Positions 37,178-46,011 of a stretch of 53,011 bases of DNA are shown here, one piece after another. The translations under genes were made by a program, and so were the position numbers. How positions within the stretch are numbered: position 1 is the stretch's first letter; each line of letters opens with the position of its first letter. The stretch is taken from positions 1-53,011 of the forward strand of contig JAGRJR010000012.1 in NCBI GenBank assembly GCA_020442635.1. Direction: 5' to 3'. Source of the DNA: Lysobacterales bacterium (GTDB lineage Bacteria; Pseudomonadota; Gammaproteobacteria; Xanthomonadales; Marinicellaceae). The notes under the pieces were generated by a model. It searched no databases. It was not told the DNA's origin and saw only the letters and a program-made list of their open reading frames with translations.

Positions 37178-38536
37178 ATGCCCTTTATCCCACATACTGA
37201 AAATGAAATCAAAGAAATGCTCGGCACCATCGGAGTGGAAAGCATCAATCAATTATTCGATGAAATCCCGGCAGAACTGATTTCTTCAAAACTTGAAGAT
37301 ATTCCTGATCGCATGAGTGAAATGGAAGTTACTCGCCACATAAAAAACCTGGCTAAACAGGATGGAACGCCCATGTGTTTCGCTGGTGCTGGTGCATATG
37401 AACACCATATTCCAGCAGCCGTGTGGCAATTAACCACTCGTGGCGAATTTTACACAGCTTATACACCTTACCAACCAGAAGCCGCTCAAGGTACTTTACA
37501 AGTGATTTATGAGTATCAAAGCATGATGGCTCATTTGACAGGAATGGATGTATCCAATGCCTCCCTTTATGATGGCTCCTCTGCACTGGCTGAAGCAGTT
37601 TTGATGGCAGTTCGTTCCAATAGAAAAAGTAAAAGCAAGTATATTCTGATTCCCAAGAACATCAATCCGGTATACACCCAGGTGGTTAACAATATTGTTA
37701 AAAACCAGGGCATACAAATCATTTCAGTTGAGTTTGACAAAGAAACTGGACTGGTTGATCAAAACCACCTGCATTCCTTTGCTGATCAGGATATCACCGC
37801 CGTTGTGGTTCCACAGCCTAACTACTTTGGTTTGTATGAAGACGTACATGCCATGACCAATTGGGCGCATGAGCAAAATGCCATGGTAATCGCATTAACC
37901 AACCCCCTTTCTCTGGCGCTTTTATCAGCGCCTGGTAATTGGGGCGAAAATGGCGCTGATATCTGTTGTGGTGAAGGTCAGTGTTTAGGTGTACCGCTGT
38001 CCTCTGGTGGCCCTTATTACGGATTTCTAACCTGCAAAGAAAGCCTGGTCAGAAATGTACCCGGTAGAATTGTAGGCATGACCACGGATGTAGATGGCAA
38101 AAATGGCTTTGTTTTGACTTACCAGGCTCGTGAACAACACATACGTCGCGCCAAGGCCACCTCCAACATTTGTACCAATCAGGGTTTGATGGTGACTGCT
38201 TCAACCATTTATATGTCATTATTGGGTTCCACCGGATTACGTAACGTGGCTTCAAACTGTATTAAAAACACAGATGCTTTGAAACAAAAACTGGCACAAG
38301 TGGATGGCCTAAAAGTATTATTTAATGGCGCCGGTTTCCATGAGTTTGTGGTGCAATTAACATCTACCAAAGCCCAGGATGTCATCGCTTCAATGGCTGC
38401 CAAAGATATTGTGGCAGGCGTTGATATCAGTGAACAATTCCCTGAGTTAGGTCAAACCCTGTTGCTTTGTGTCACTGAGACCAAAACCGAGTCTGATCTT
38501 GATCACTTCGTTGAAAATCTGCAAGCTTGTTTGTAA
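37178..38536 (+). CDS. gcvPA: Glycine dehydrogenase (decarboxylating) subunit 1
   Basis: 452 residues, matching the N-terminal half of the split P protein. Family blocks are MPFIPHTENEIKEMLGTIG, GAGAYEHHIPAAVWQLTTRGEFYTAYTPYQPEAAQGTLQ, and REQHIRRAKATSNICTNQ. This subunit works with subunit 2 (GcvPB), which holds the PLP-binding Lys. No gcvPB follows here, as the next gene is a DUF2937 protein behind a strong terminator, so the partner must lie elsewhere. The gap of 138 bp after gcvH lacks a clear ribosome site close to the ATG. Confidence 0.96.
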   Translation: MPFIPHTENEIKEMLGTIGVESINQLFDEIPAELISSKLEDIPDRMSEMEVTRHIKNLAKQDGTPMCFAGAGAYEHHIPAAVWQLTTRGEFYTAYTPYQPEAAQGTLQVIYEYQSMMAHLTGMDVSNASLYDGSSALAEAVLMAVRSNRKSKSKYILIPKNINPVYTQVVNNIVKNQGIQIISVEFDKETGLVDQNHLHSFADQDITAVVVPQPNYFGLYEDVHAMTNWAHEQNAMVIALTNPLSLALLSAPGNWGENGADICCGEGQCLGVPLSSGGPYYGFLTCKESLVRNVPGRIVGMTTDVDGKNGFVLTYQAREQHIRRAKATSNICTNQGLMVTASTIYMSLLGSTGLRNVASNCIKNTDALKQKLAQVDGLKVLFNGAGFHEFVVQLTSTKAQDVIASMAAKDIVAGVDISEQFPELGQTLLLCVTETKTESDLDHFVENLQACL

Positions 38537-38559
38537 GCAGGTATTGTAATAAAATCAGT

Positions 38560-38587
38560 AAGCCGGTTTAATTGACCGGCTTTTTTG
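38560..38587 (+). terminator. Rho-independent terminator after gcvPA
   Basis: AAGCCGGT (38560-38567) pairs with ACCGGCTT (38575-38582), 7-base loop, then a T-run (to 38586). It closes the gcv operon. Confidence 0.93.
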
Positions 38588-38606
38588 TGTCCGTTAAAAT
38601 AAAACA

Positions 38607-39131
38607 ATGATCAAAAATTTGCTGGACAAAATATTTTTTGCTACAGGCGTGCTGGTGTTTCTACAGCTGCCTCACTTTATTGATCAATATACGCAGCGCA
38701 TGGGCGGTTATGCAGCTTCTCAAAACGAACAAATCAAAGAATATCAGGCCATTGCCAATCAGCATTACAATGGAGATTTAAACCTGTATCTCGAACGCTT
38801 ACAACAAAATGCCGATCCCGCTGTGGCTGAATCGGCGAAACAAATGGGCAAACGCATCAACGGCGCTGAATCGATACAAAAGGAACTGCAAGTTTTCGAG
38901 CAGGAACCATTATGGTATCAAATCCCCTATTTCATCACCCACCTGCGACTCGATCTGGCTAACGGCACTGCGCAAAACTTTGCACCCGGAGTACCGATTA
39001 ACCTTTGGGCCTGGGGTTATGGTTTGATCGGTGGGATACTGTTTAGCCTGCTTTTCAATGGTGTAACCAAAACGCCAAGACTGTTTAAAAGAAAATCAAA
39101 CAGAACCTCTTCTGCATTTACCCACAAATAA
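38607..39131 (+). CDS. DUF2937 family membrane protein
   Basis: 174 residues. An N-terminal helix (about 9-24, FFATGVLVFLQLPHFIDQY) is followed by a periplasmic helical stretch (30-120) and a second helix near 130-150 (WAWGYGLIGGILFSLLF), then a basic tail. The layout and LQLPHFIDQYTQRMGGY match DUF2937, whose function is unknown. It follows the gcvPA terminator by 20 bp, so it must have its own promoter or rely on read-through. Confidence 0.8.
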   Translation: MIKNLLDKIFFATGVLVFLQLPHFIDQYTQRMGGYAASQNEQIKEYQAIANQHYNGDLNLYLERLQQNADPAVAESAKQMGKRINGAESIQKELQVFEQEPLWYQIPYFITHLRLDLANGTAQNFAPGVPINLWAWGYGLIGGILFSLLFNGVTKTPRLFKRKSNRTSSAFTHK

Positions 39132-39135
39132 CAAA

Positions 39136-39166
39136 AAATAAGCCGCTTGGCTCTAGCAGCTTATTT
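39136..39166. terminator. Hairpin terminator downstream of the DUF2937 gene
   Basis: AAATAAGC (39136-39143) pairs with GCTTATTT (39159-39166), extended by GC/GC after one mismatch. It lies 5 bp after the stop. T-runs on the minus strand make it better leftward, for read-through from the cyclophilin gene, but it probably serves both. Confidence 0.6.
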
Positions 39167-39310
39167 CATTTTCAGTTTCAAAAATGTTATCTAACCGATT
39201 TCGAAAACCTCATGTCATTTGTTGGTTTGCGTAGCAAATCAGAAATCAGACTCATCAACTCCTTTGAAATTACGGTTTTCGGGAAGCGAAAAAAGTGATT
39301 TCAAAGCACC

Positions 39311-39808
39311 TTAAATGAAGTCATTCCACTCTTTAACGCGGTCAGCCTGTGCTTCTAACAGAGCATCAACATCACCGGAAACTTCAATGGTTTGAATGCT
39401 GTCACCACCGGTGATTGAATCGACCACAGCCTGATCAGCGGCAGAAACCACTTCGCCAAAAACAGAGTGCTTGCCATCTAACCAAGGGGTAGCAACATGC
39501 GTAACAAAAAACTGACTGCCATTGGTTCCAGGACCTGCGTTGGCCATTGACAAAATACCTGGCTTATTGTGCTTCAGGGACGCGTCGAACTCATCTTCAA
39601 AACGGTAACCTGGACCACCGGTACCAGTTCCGATTGGGCAGCCGCCTTGGATCATAAAATCAGGGATTACACGGTGAAAAGTCAAATCATTGTAAAAGCC
39701 ATTTTTGGCCAAGTTCACAAAGTTGGCTACCGTGACCGGAGTTTTGTTATCAGTCAAATTGATATTGATATCGCCTTTGTTGGTTTTGATGGTTGCTTTA
39801 ATTGCCAT
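39311..39808 (-). CDS. ppiB: Cyclophilin-type peptidyl-prolyl cis-trans isomerase
   Basis: 165 residues with no signal peptide, so cytoplasmic like PpiB. Active-site blocks are [26 protein letters not shown] and [12 protein letters not shown]. It speeds isomerisation of proline peptide bonds during folding. It is monocistronic. Confidence 0.95.
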   Translation of the reverse strand: MAIKATIKTNKGDININLTDNKTPVTVANFVNLAKNGFYNDLTFHRVIPDFMIQGGCPIGTGTGGPGYRFEDEFDASLKHNKPGILSMANAGPGTNGSQFFVTHVATPWLDGKHSVFGEVVSAADQAVVDSITGGDSIQTIEVSGDVDALLEAQADRVKEWNDFI

Positions 39809-39945
39809 AAGATGTTCTCAAAATAAATAAACAAAAGCCATATATTAGGCTTCTTATGTGAATAATCAAGTGTCATCACTGATTTGGTGATTGAAGCCCC
39901 TCCTTTTTTGAACTATGATGGTTATTTTCTTTTTCGGTAAATTAA

Positions 39946-41208
39946 ATGAAAAACCTGTTCGTTTTGTTGTTGTTTTCTTTCAGTGTGCCAGCTTTTTCTG
40001 ATATTTATTCAGACATCAACAACATCGAAAAAAACATGCTGGAATGGCGCAGACATTTACATCAAAATCCAGAGCTCAGTAACCGAGAATTTAAAACCTC
40101 TGCATACATTGAAAGCCACCTGAGATCTCTTGGTATAGAAGTTAAAACCAATCTGGCTTTTACAGGTGTGGTAGGTATCCTGAAAGGTGACAAGCCAGGC
40201 CCGACATTGGCATTGCGGGCTGACATGGATGCCTTGCCTGTCAATGAACAAGTTGATTTGTCTTTTGCCTCCAAGGTCACCGCGGAATATCGTGGAGAAA
40301 CCACTGGCGTTATGCATGCTTGTGGTCATGACACTCATGTAGCCATTTTAATGGCAGTAGCGCAATTATTCAGTCAAAATAAAACCGATTTGGCTGGCAC
40401 TTTGATGTTTATTTTTCAGCCAGCTGAAGAAGGTGCTCCTGATGATGAAGAAGGTGGTGCGGAACTGATGTTGGAAGAAGGTTTATTCAATGACTTAAAA
40501 CCTGAGGCTGTTTTTGGCTTGCATGTCACATCCAACATGAATTCGGGATATGCAGCTTTCAGAACTGGCCCGATGATGGCTGCCGTAGATGATTTCGAAC
40601 TGAAAGTTATCGGTAAGCAAGCGCATGGTTCCCGCCCTTGGAGTGGCATTGACCCCATTGTGACTTCAGCACAAATCATAAATTCAGTACAAACCATCGT
40701 ATCACGAAGAACCGATGTCACCAAAGCCCCTGCGGTAGTCACTTTTGGCGCAATTAAAGGCGGTATTCGCAACAACATCATTCCAGATGATGTCACCATG
40801 GTTGGAACCATCAGAAACTTTGACATGGGTATCAGAAATGACATTCACCGCCAATTGCAACATATCATCAGTCATGTCGCTCTGGCTAATGAGGCAGCGG
40901 TTGAATTCAAAATCAACGAAGGTTACCCGGTTACTATTAATGACCCTGACTTAGGGGTAAAAATGCTGCCATCTTTGAAAAAAGTGTTTGGAGCTCAAAA
41001 AGTTATTGATCCTGGGTTAATAACTGGGGCTGAGGACTTTTCTTTTTTTGCCAATGAAGTGCCTGGTTTTTACTTTTTTATGGGTGTGACACCTATCGAT
41101 AAGGATGCAAAAACTGCTCCTACGAATCACTCCCCACATTTTTATGTAGATGAATCTGCGTTACTTAACGGAGTCAAGGCATTTGTGCAGTTTGTACAAG
41201 ATTATTAA
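39946..41208 (+). CDS. Exported M20 family amidohydrolase/peptidase
   Basis: 420 residues with a signal peptide (about 1-18, VPAFS-D). The M20D (IAA-amino-acid hydrolase-like) blocks are EWRRHLHQNPELSNREF, LRADMDALPVNE, MHACGHDTHVA, QPAEEGAPDDEEGG and TGAEDFSFFA, which hold the metal ligands (His, Asp, Glu, Glu, His). These enzymes remove acyl groups from N-acyl amino acids or related amides. The signal peptide puts this one in the periplasm. It stands alone, with no obvious operon partner. Confidence 0.92.
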   Translation: MKNLFVLLLFSFSVPAFSDIYSDINNIEKNMLEWRRHLHQNPELSNREFKTSAYIESHLRSLGIEVKTNLAFTGVVGILKGDKPGPTLALRADMDALPVNEQVDLSFASKVTAEYRGETTGVMHACGHDTHVAILMAVAQLFSQNKTDLAGTLMFIFQPAEEGAPDDEEGGAELMLEEGLFNDLKPEAVFGLHVTSNMNSGYAAFRTGPMMAAVDDFELKVIGKQAHGSRPWSGIDPIVTSAQIINSVQTIVSRRTDVTKAPAVVTFGAIKGGIRNNIIPDDVTMVGTIRNFDMGIRNDIHRQLQHIISHVALANEAAVEFKINEGYPVTINDPDLGVKMLPSLKKVFGAQKVIDPGLITGAEDFSFFANEVPGFYFFMGVTPIDKDAKTAPTNHSPHFYVDESALLNGVKAFVQFVQDY

Positions 41209-41300
41209 AAACACATGTTCACAAACTTGAAAATAAACGTTAACGCTATTAATGTTCATGCTTAAATGCCATAACATCTATGAGAATCAAAGGAATAACT

Positions 41301-42128
41301 ATGAATAAACTTTTCAGTATTGTACTTTTATTTTTTTGCACCACATCAGCATGGTCGTTTGAAGAGGTTGAAGTCACACCTGTCAATCCAAATGGTTGGG
41401 AACCAGCCAACGTAAGAAATGATGGTTTGGTGGAAATGAATAAGGACCGCCCCCTGTTTGGTGATGGTTCGCTGATGTTTTTTACCGACACCCAAACCGC
41501 AGGTCAAGACAAAGCCGACTATCAATTGGTCTGGCAAACTTCTACTGGTGCCATTGACTTTCCCCAAAGAACCCTTGGCAATGTATCTGCGTTAAACTAT
41601 GCCTGGTTCCGAGATTCAGCAAGTACAACAACAGATCATTTCATTCCAGTATTCCGTTTGTACTTCTATGATGATGCGGGCACTCTTGGTAATGCTGCTG
41701 ATGATGTTCTGGGGTTATTGATATGGGAAGGTGTATACAACGGCTTAGGCACTCCTGTTGAAGACAGCTGGCAGATCATGGATATTTTTGATGGGAAATT
41801 TTGGGTTTATGTGTCCCAAAGTGCTCAAGGTTCTGGAGTGATTCAAAATTACAATGCCACCCTCGATGATTGGATCAATGCTAATCCCCAAGGTCAACCA
41901 GGCGATCCACAAGTGAGCCTTTCAGCCAATACATATATTTTGGGTGTTAATGTCGGAGTTGGCTCTGGTTGGAACAATTCGTTTTTAGGTTATGTTGACA
42001 CAATCAGGGTGGCTTTTGGGGCCAGTGATGACACCTTATTCAACTTTGAAGTCTGCCCGTTATTTGTACCCAATAATAATCCAGATGTGATTTTTGACGA
42101 TTCGTTTGAATGTTTTAAACGTTTTTAG
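41301..42128 (+). CDS. Secreted protein of unknown function with IFDDSFE tail
   Basis: 275 residues from ATG 41301 (preceded by AAAGGA), with a signal peptide (1-19, TSAWS-F). It is beta-rich with many Asp, Asn and Trp (GNVSALNYAWFRDS, GLLIWEGVYNGLG, YILGVNVGVGSGWNNSFLGYVDTIRVAF). The last of these resembles the end of a concanavalin-like lectin/jelly-roll fold. The C-terminus NPDVIFDDSFECFKRF carries the shared tail motif. No catalytic residues are recognised. Confidence 0.7.
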   Translation: MNKLFSIVLLFFCTTSAWSFEEVEVTPVNPNGWEPANVRNDGLVEMNKDRPLFGDGSLMFFTDTQTAGQDKADYQLVWQTSTGAIDFPQRTLGNVSALNYAWFRDSASTTTDHFIPVFRLYFYDDAGTLGNAADDVLGLLIWEGVYNGLGTPVEDSWQIMDIFDGKFWVYVSQSAQGSGVIQNYNATLDDWINANPQGQPGDPQVSLSANTYILGVNVGVGSGWNNSFLGYVDTIRVAFGASDDTLFNFEVCPLFVPNNNPDVIFDDSFECFKRF

Positions 42129-42322
42129 AACACTGTAAATCAGCTTAAATCTAACTTTTATACCAATATAAATTTTTTTTAGTGATGGTTTTATTATCAT
42201 CACGCCTTAATTGAGCACTGATTCTCAATTTATGGCGTTTCTTAAAGATTTTTCCACTTTTTTCAAACGACCAGTGGTTTTTGCCGAATGTACGGGTAAT
42301 TCACATTAATTATAGGATTACC

Positions 42323-43666
42323 ATGAAAAAATATTTGTTGATTTCAATTGCTTTATTGGCAAACTGTTTCTGTGCACAAGCAGCTTTCTTTTTAGTAGAC
42401 CGTTTTGAAGATGCTCCTGATACCATTCCAGGAGATGGATTTTGTGTGGGTCAAAACATGGTTGGCGACACCTGTTCTTTACGCGCTGCCATCATGGAAG
42501 CAAATGCTACGCCTGGAGCCGATACCATTGGTGTTCCCAATGGCACATACGTACTATCCTATCTGAATCAATTACAATCTGACCAATATGAAGGTGATCT
42601 GGATATCACTGATGAAGTTAGCATTGTCAATGCTTCAGAGGGTTTTACCATAGACGGTAATGGCACTAACCGGATTTTTCAAATTCATACAGGTGGTAAT
42701 TTAACATTAATCAATGCCACTTTAACCAATGGTGTTGCTAACACCGAAACCATTTTTCAAGGCGGTGCAATCAAGGTTGAAATTGATGGATCACTAAGCA
42801 CAAATGAAGTCATTTTCGTTAACAATTTAGCCAACCGAGGTGGGGCTTTGTTTAATGATGGCACGGTTGTCATTGAAAACTCTTATTTTCATCACAATGC
42901 AGTAACCGATGAAAACATCCCTATTAACTTAGATTCAGTTGGAAGCGCTATTTTGAATCGATACATTTTACTGTTTGCAACCAGTACAGTCAGTCACAAT
43001 GGTGAATTACTCAGCAACCCTAGTAATGCCCCAATGACAGCAGCACAATATGCCTTGCACTTTAATCCAAATGGTAATAACGCCGATGCACCAGTGAGCT
43101 TTATCTTTAATTCAACCATTTCAGATAACGGCACTGGCGGCATCAGATCTGACCGCGGCATCACTGACATCAATCAATCCACCATTGCCAATCATGAGGT
43201 CTACGGTATTCGTTTTCATCGCAATGAAAATATTCAGTACCAAGATCAGTTACAACTGAAATTCAGAAAATCATTGATAGTGAACAATGGATTTCAAGAC
43301 TGTAATGATCCTTGGGTATATCCTGTCACTGAAGTTGATTTAATTGACAATTTTAACGCCAGCACCGATGACACATGCGGTTTTACTGGTAATGACGATT
43401 ATGAAAATTTAGAAGATCCTATCAACGGCTCTTTACATCATTGGGGTGGATTTGCACCTACCTTGATGTTAAAACATGATTCTTTGGCGGTGGATCACGC
43501 CAGTGATGATTGTACAGATCAGGATCAAAGGAATGAAGACAGACCTTTGGATGGCAATAATAACAATGTTTCTACTTGTGACATGGGTGCATTGGAATTC
43601 AACCCTGACACTGACCCTATGTATTCTGACAGCATTTTTAAAAACAGTTTCGACCCCATGTTTTAA
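42323..43666 (+). CDS. Secreted CSLREA-domain beta-helix protein with IFKNSFD tail
   Basis: 447 residues from ATG 42323 (ribosome site TAGGA). The signal peptide is 1-21 (CFCAQA-A). DTCSLRAAIMEANATPGADTI at about residues 48-68 is the CSLREA motif found at the start of secreted parallel beta-helix proteins. The next ~330 residues have the Asn/Gly ladder of such helices (IDGNGTNRIF, RGGALFNDGTVVIENS, STISDNGTGGI). The end DSIFKNSFDPMF is the shared tail motif. It is a candidate surface or released structural protein. A strong terminator follows. Confidence 0.78.
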   Translation: MKKYLLISIALLANCFCAQAAFFLVDRFEDAPDTIPGDGFCVGQNMVGDTCSLRAAIMEANATPGADTIGVPNGTYVLSYLNQLQSDQYEGDLDITDEVSIVNASEGFTIDGNGTNRIFQIHTGGNLTLINATLTNGVANTETIFQGGAIKVEIDGSLSTNEVIFVNNLANRGGALFNDGTVVIENSYFHHNAVTDENIPINLDSVGSAILNRYILLFATSTVSHNGELLSNPSNAPMTAAQYALHFNPNGNNADAPVSFIFNSTISDNGTGGIRSDRGITDINQSTIANHEVYGIRFHRNENIQYQDQLQLKFRKSLIVNNGFQDCNDPWVYPVTEVDLIDNFNASTDDTCGFTGNDDYENLEDPINGSLHHWGGFAPTLMLKHDSLAVDHASDDCTDQDQRNEDRPLDGNNNNVSTCDMGALEFNPDTDPMYSDSIFKNSFDPMF

Positions 43667-43703
43667 GAGGGTCTATCCCTCCACATAAAAAACGTCGCTG
43701 ATT

Positions 43704-43732
43704 GACCACCCAGATGGGTGGTCGCTTTTTTT
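43704..43732 (+). terminator. Rho-independent terminator of the CSLREA gene
   Basis: GACCACCC-AGAT-GGGTGGTC (43704-43723) is followed by GC and a T-run that reaches the tldD stop codon. It is also a plausible end point for the leftward tldD operon, though its minus-strand T-run is weaker. Confidence 0.92.
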
Positions 43733-45197
43733 AAACTTGCGTGCCGCCTACTGTTAATTTGTCAATCTTCAGGCTGGGTTGACCTATGCCAACTGGGATG
43801 CTTTGCCCGTCTTTGCCACAAACGCCCAAACCTTGGTCAAAATCCAAATCATTGCCGACCATACTAACTTGCTGCATCGCAGCAGGACCGTCTCCAATCA
43901 AGGTGGCTCCTTTGACCGGGTAGGTGACTTTGCCATTTTCTATCATATAAGCTTCAGATGCTGAAAAGACAAATTTTCCATTGGTGATGTCAACCTGACC
44001 ACCACTGAAATTCACCGCGTACAAGCCTTTATCGACTGAAGCAATGATTTCTTGTGGATCATACTCACCACCCAACATGTAGGTGTTGGTCATCCGAGGC
44101 ATGGGTAAATGGGCAAAAGATTCACGACGACCATTACCAGTGGTAGGAACACCCATCAAACGGGCATTGAGTTTATCTTGCATATATCCACGCAAGATGC
44201 CATTTTCAATCAACACGTTTTCTTGCGATTGTGTACCTTCATCATCAATATTTAAAGAACCACGTCTGTTTGGCAAGATGCCGCTGTCGATGATGGTACA
44301 GGCCTTTGAGGTTACTTGTTGCCCTATTTTGCCAGAAAACGCCGATGAGCCTTTACGATTAAAATCACCTTCCAAACCATGTCCAACCGCTTCATGCAAT
44401 AACACCCCTGGCCAACCAGCCGCCAACACCACTGGCATTTCTCCAGCTGGTGCTTCTTTGGCCTGCAAGTTGATCAAGGCGCCATGCACTGCTTGAGCCA
44501 CAAATTGGTCTGCATAACCAGCTTTAAAAACATCATGTAATAAAATGCGACCACCGCCACCAGCATACCCCATTTCCATACGACCTTTATCATCAGTACA
44601 AATCACCTGAATACTGAGTTTAACCATCGGTCGTATATCCACAGCAAAAACACCATCGGTTGCCGCTACCATGATTTCTTCCTGTGATGACACCAGCGAA
44701 CACACCACTTTTTTGACCCGGCTGTCCCGCTTTCGAGCCATGACATCCATTTGGTTCAACAATTCAATGATGGCCTGGTTATCTACGCCTGTCAGCACAT
44801 CTTGAGGCGTATATAACTCATGAATTGAGTTCGTTCGCAGGTTAATACCCTGATGGTCAGCATGAGAACGTGCAATACTTCTGGCCGTCTTAACTGCTTC
44901 GGAAATGCTTTGTTTATTCAAGGCATCAGTGTAAGCAAAGCCAGTTTTTTCACCTTGGTTAATGCGAATGCCTACACCACGATCGATACTGTGTGATCCT
45001 GATTTGACTTGTTGGTTTTCCAAAACCCATGATTCCAATCTCGAGGATTGAAAATACAAATCAGCAAAATCACCACCTGTGGCTAAGGCATCACCTAGCA
45101 TCAGCTCAAGGTCATTGACTCCCAAACCACCCGGTTCAAGAAAGGTCTGACTGATTTGAGCCAGGCTGTTTTGCGGATTGTTTTGACTATTTGACAT
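43731..45197 (-). CDS. tldD: TldD metalloprotease subunit
   Basis: 488 residues, the usual length. The zinc motif HEAVGHGLEGDF is near residue 270, preceded by GEMPVVLAAGWPGVLLHE. ADLYFQSS near the N-terminus and GLGVCGKDGQSIPVGIGQPSLKI near the C-terminus are family blocks. TldD with TldE (PmbA) forms a protease that trims unfolded peptides, as in maturation of microcin B17 and degradation of CcdA. No pmbA is in this window. The start overlaps the PqiA-like gene by 11 bp. It is the last gene of the leftward operon. Confidence 0.97.
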   Translation of the reverse strand: MSNSQNNPQNSLAQISQTFLEPGGLGVNDLELMLGDALATGGDFADLYFQSSRLESWVLENQQVKSGSHSIDRGVGIRINQGEKTGFAYTDALNKQSISEAVKTARSIARSHADHQGINLRTNSIHELYTPQDVLTGVDNQAIIELLNQMDVMARKRDSRVKKVVCSLVSSQEEIMVAATDGVFAVDIRPMVKLSIQVICTDDKGRMEMGYAGGGGRILLHDVFKAGYADQFVAQAVHGALINLQAKEAPAGEMPVVLAAGWPGVLLHEAVGHGLEGDFNRKGSSAFSGKIGQQVTSKACTIIDSGILPNRRGSLNIDDEGTQSQENVLIENGILRGYMQDKLNARLMGVPTTGNGRRESFAHLPMPRMTNTYMLGGEYDPQEIIASVDKGLYAVNFSGGQVDITNGKFVFSASEAYMIENGKVTYPVKGATLIGDGPAAMQQVSMVGNDLDFDQGLGVCGKDGQSIPVGIGQPSLKIDKLTVGGTQV

Positions 45198-46011
45198 TAT
45201 TTTTGATGTTAATGAGGTAAGTTAATAACATAGAGGCAATTACATAAGTCACAAAGTAATAAACCCCAATTTGTAAAGTGGCATCAGTAGCACCACCTGA
45301 TTTAGTGGTGAAATAGGTCACCAGTATTGCGATCACAAATACATCCAACATCGACCATTTACCAATGGTTTTGAGTATTTTGATGCTTTTAGTAGAAAAA
45401 TGTAAATTCTGACTGAACAAAATCACCAACATCATCAGTGATTTCAACACAGGTGTTAATATGGTAAAAGCAAAAATAACCACAGCAATCACCGTTTGCC
45501 CAGAATCGTATAGCTTTTGTAATGCCGACACAATGCTTTTGGATTCAAACTGAAAGACCGACTGCCCCAGCACAGGAATGTCCTGATAAGCGACTATGGC
45601 TAAAATCGGTGCAAACCACCCCGTCATTAACGCAATGACTGTCACCATTAACAGGGCAAACAAGGATATTTTGGACTGTAAAAATCCATGCAACATAAAC
45701 ATCAACACCAAAGTAGCAATAAATAATTTGGTGTATTTGTAGGCCAGTTTGTCATGATTCTCAGCTTTTAACTTGATTTCATTCAATGCTTCGAGGTCTT
45801 CGGTGTGACCCGAGTACCAACCAAAAGTGATGGTTTCAAGAACGTTTTTGCTTTTGGATTTTATATTGTCTGACATTGATAATTTTTCTGACAATTCTCC
45901 AATGCGATGCTCATAGGCCAAAGACTGCCCCCAAGATTCATATGCCAGGTACGCACAAAAGCCGACCACAATCAGTAAATAAAGCGTTTGAAATAAGGTG
46001 TTTTTATTCAT
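45187..46011 (-). CDS. PqiA-like membrane protein (single domain)
   Basis: 274 residues. There is an N-terminal membrane helix (about 8-26), a ~65-residue charged segment, then five helices (near 96-112, 117-140, 172-196, 218-237, 246-266). The region from GWFAPILAI to the end follows the PqiA domain: PVLKSLMMLVILF and GKWSMLDVFVIAILV are hallmark blocks. E. coli PqiA has two such domains and CxxC-rich zinc sites; this has one domain and no CxxC. It overlaps yhdP by 8 bp and tldD by 11 bp. PqiA proteins work with MCE proteins in lipid transport between membranes, but no pqiB or pqiC is here. Confidence 0.8.
   Translation of the reverse strand: MNKNTLFQTLYLLIVVGFCAYLAYESWGQSLAYEHRIGELSEKLSMSDNIKSKSKNVLETITFGWYSGHTEDLEALNEIKLKAENHDKLAYKYTKLFIATLVLMFMLHGFLQSKISLFALLMVTVIALMTGWFAPILAIVAYQDIPVLGQSVFQFESKSIVSALQKLYDSGQTVIAVVIFAFTILTPVLKSLMMLVILFSQNLHFSTKSIKILKTIGKWSMLDVFVIAILVTYFTTKSGGATDATLQIGVYYFVTYVIASMLLTYLINIKNNVK

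Noticed and set aside
42176..42204. GTGATG...CATCAC hairpin after the 41301-42128 gene as a terminator
   Set aside because: The T-run precedes the stem on the + strand and none follows it on either strand.
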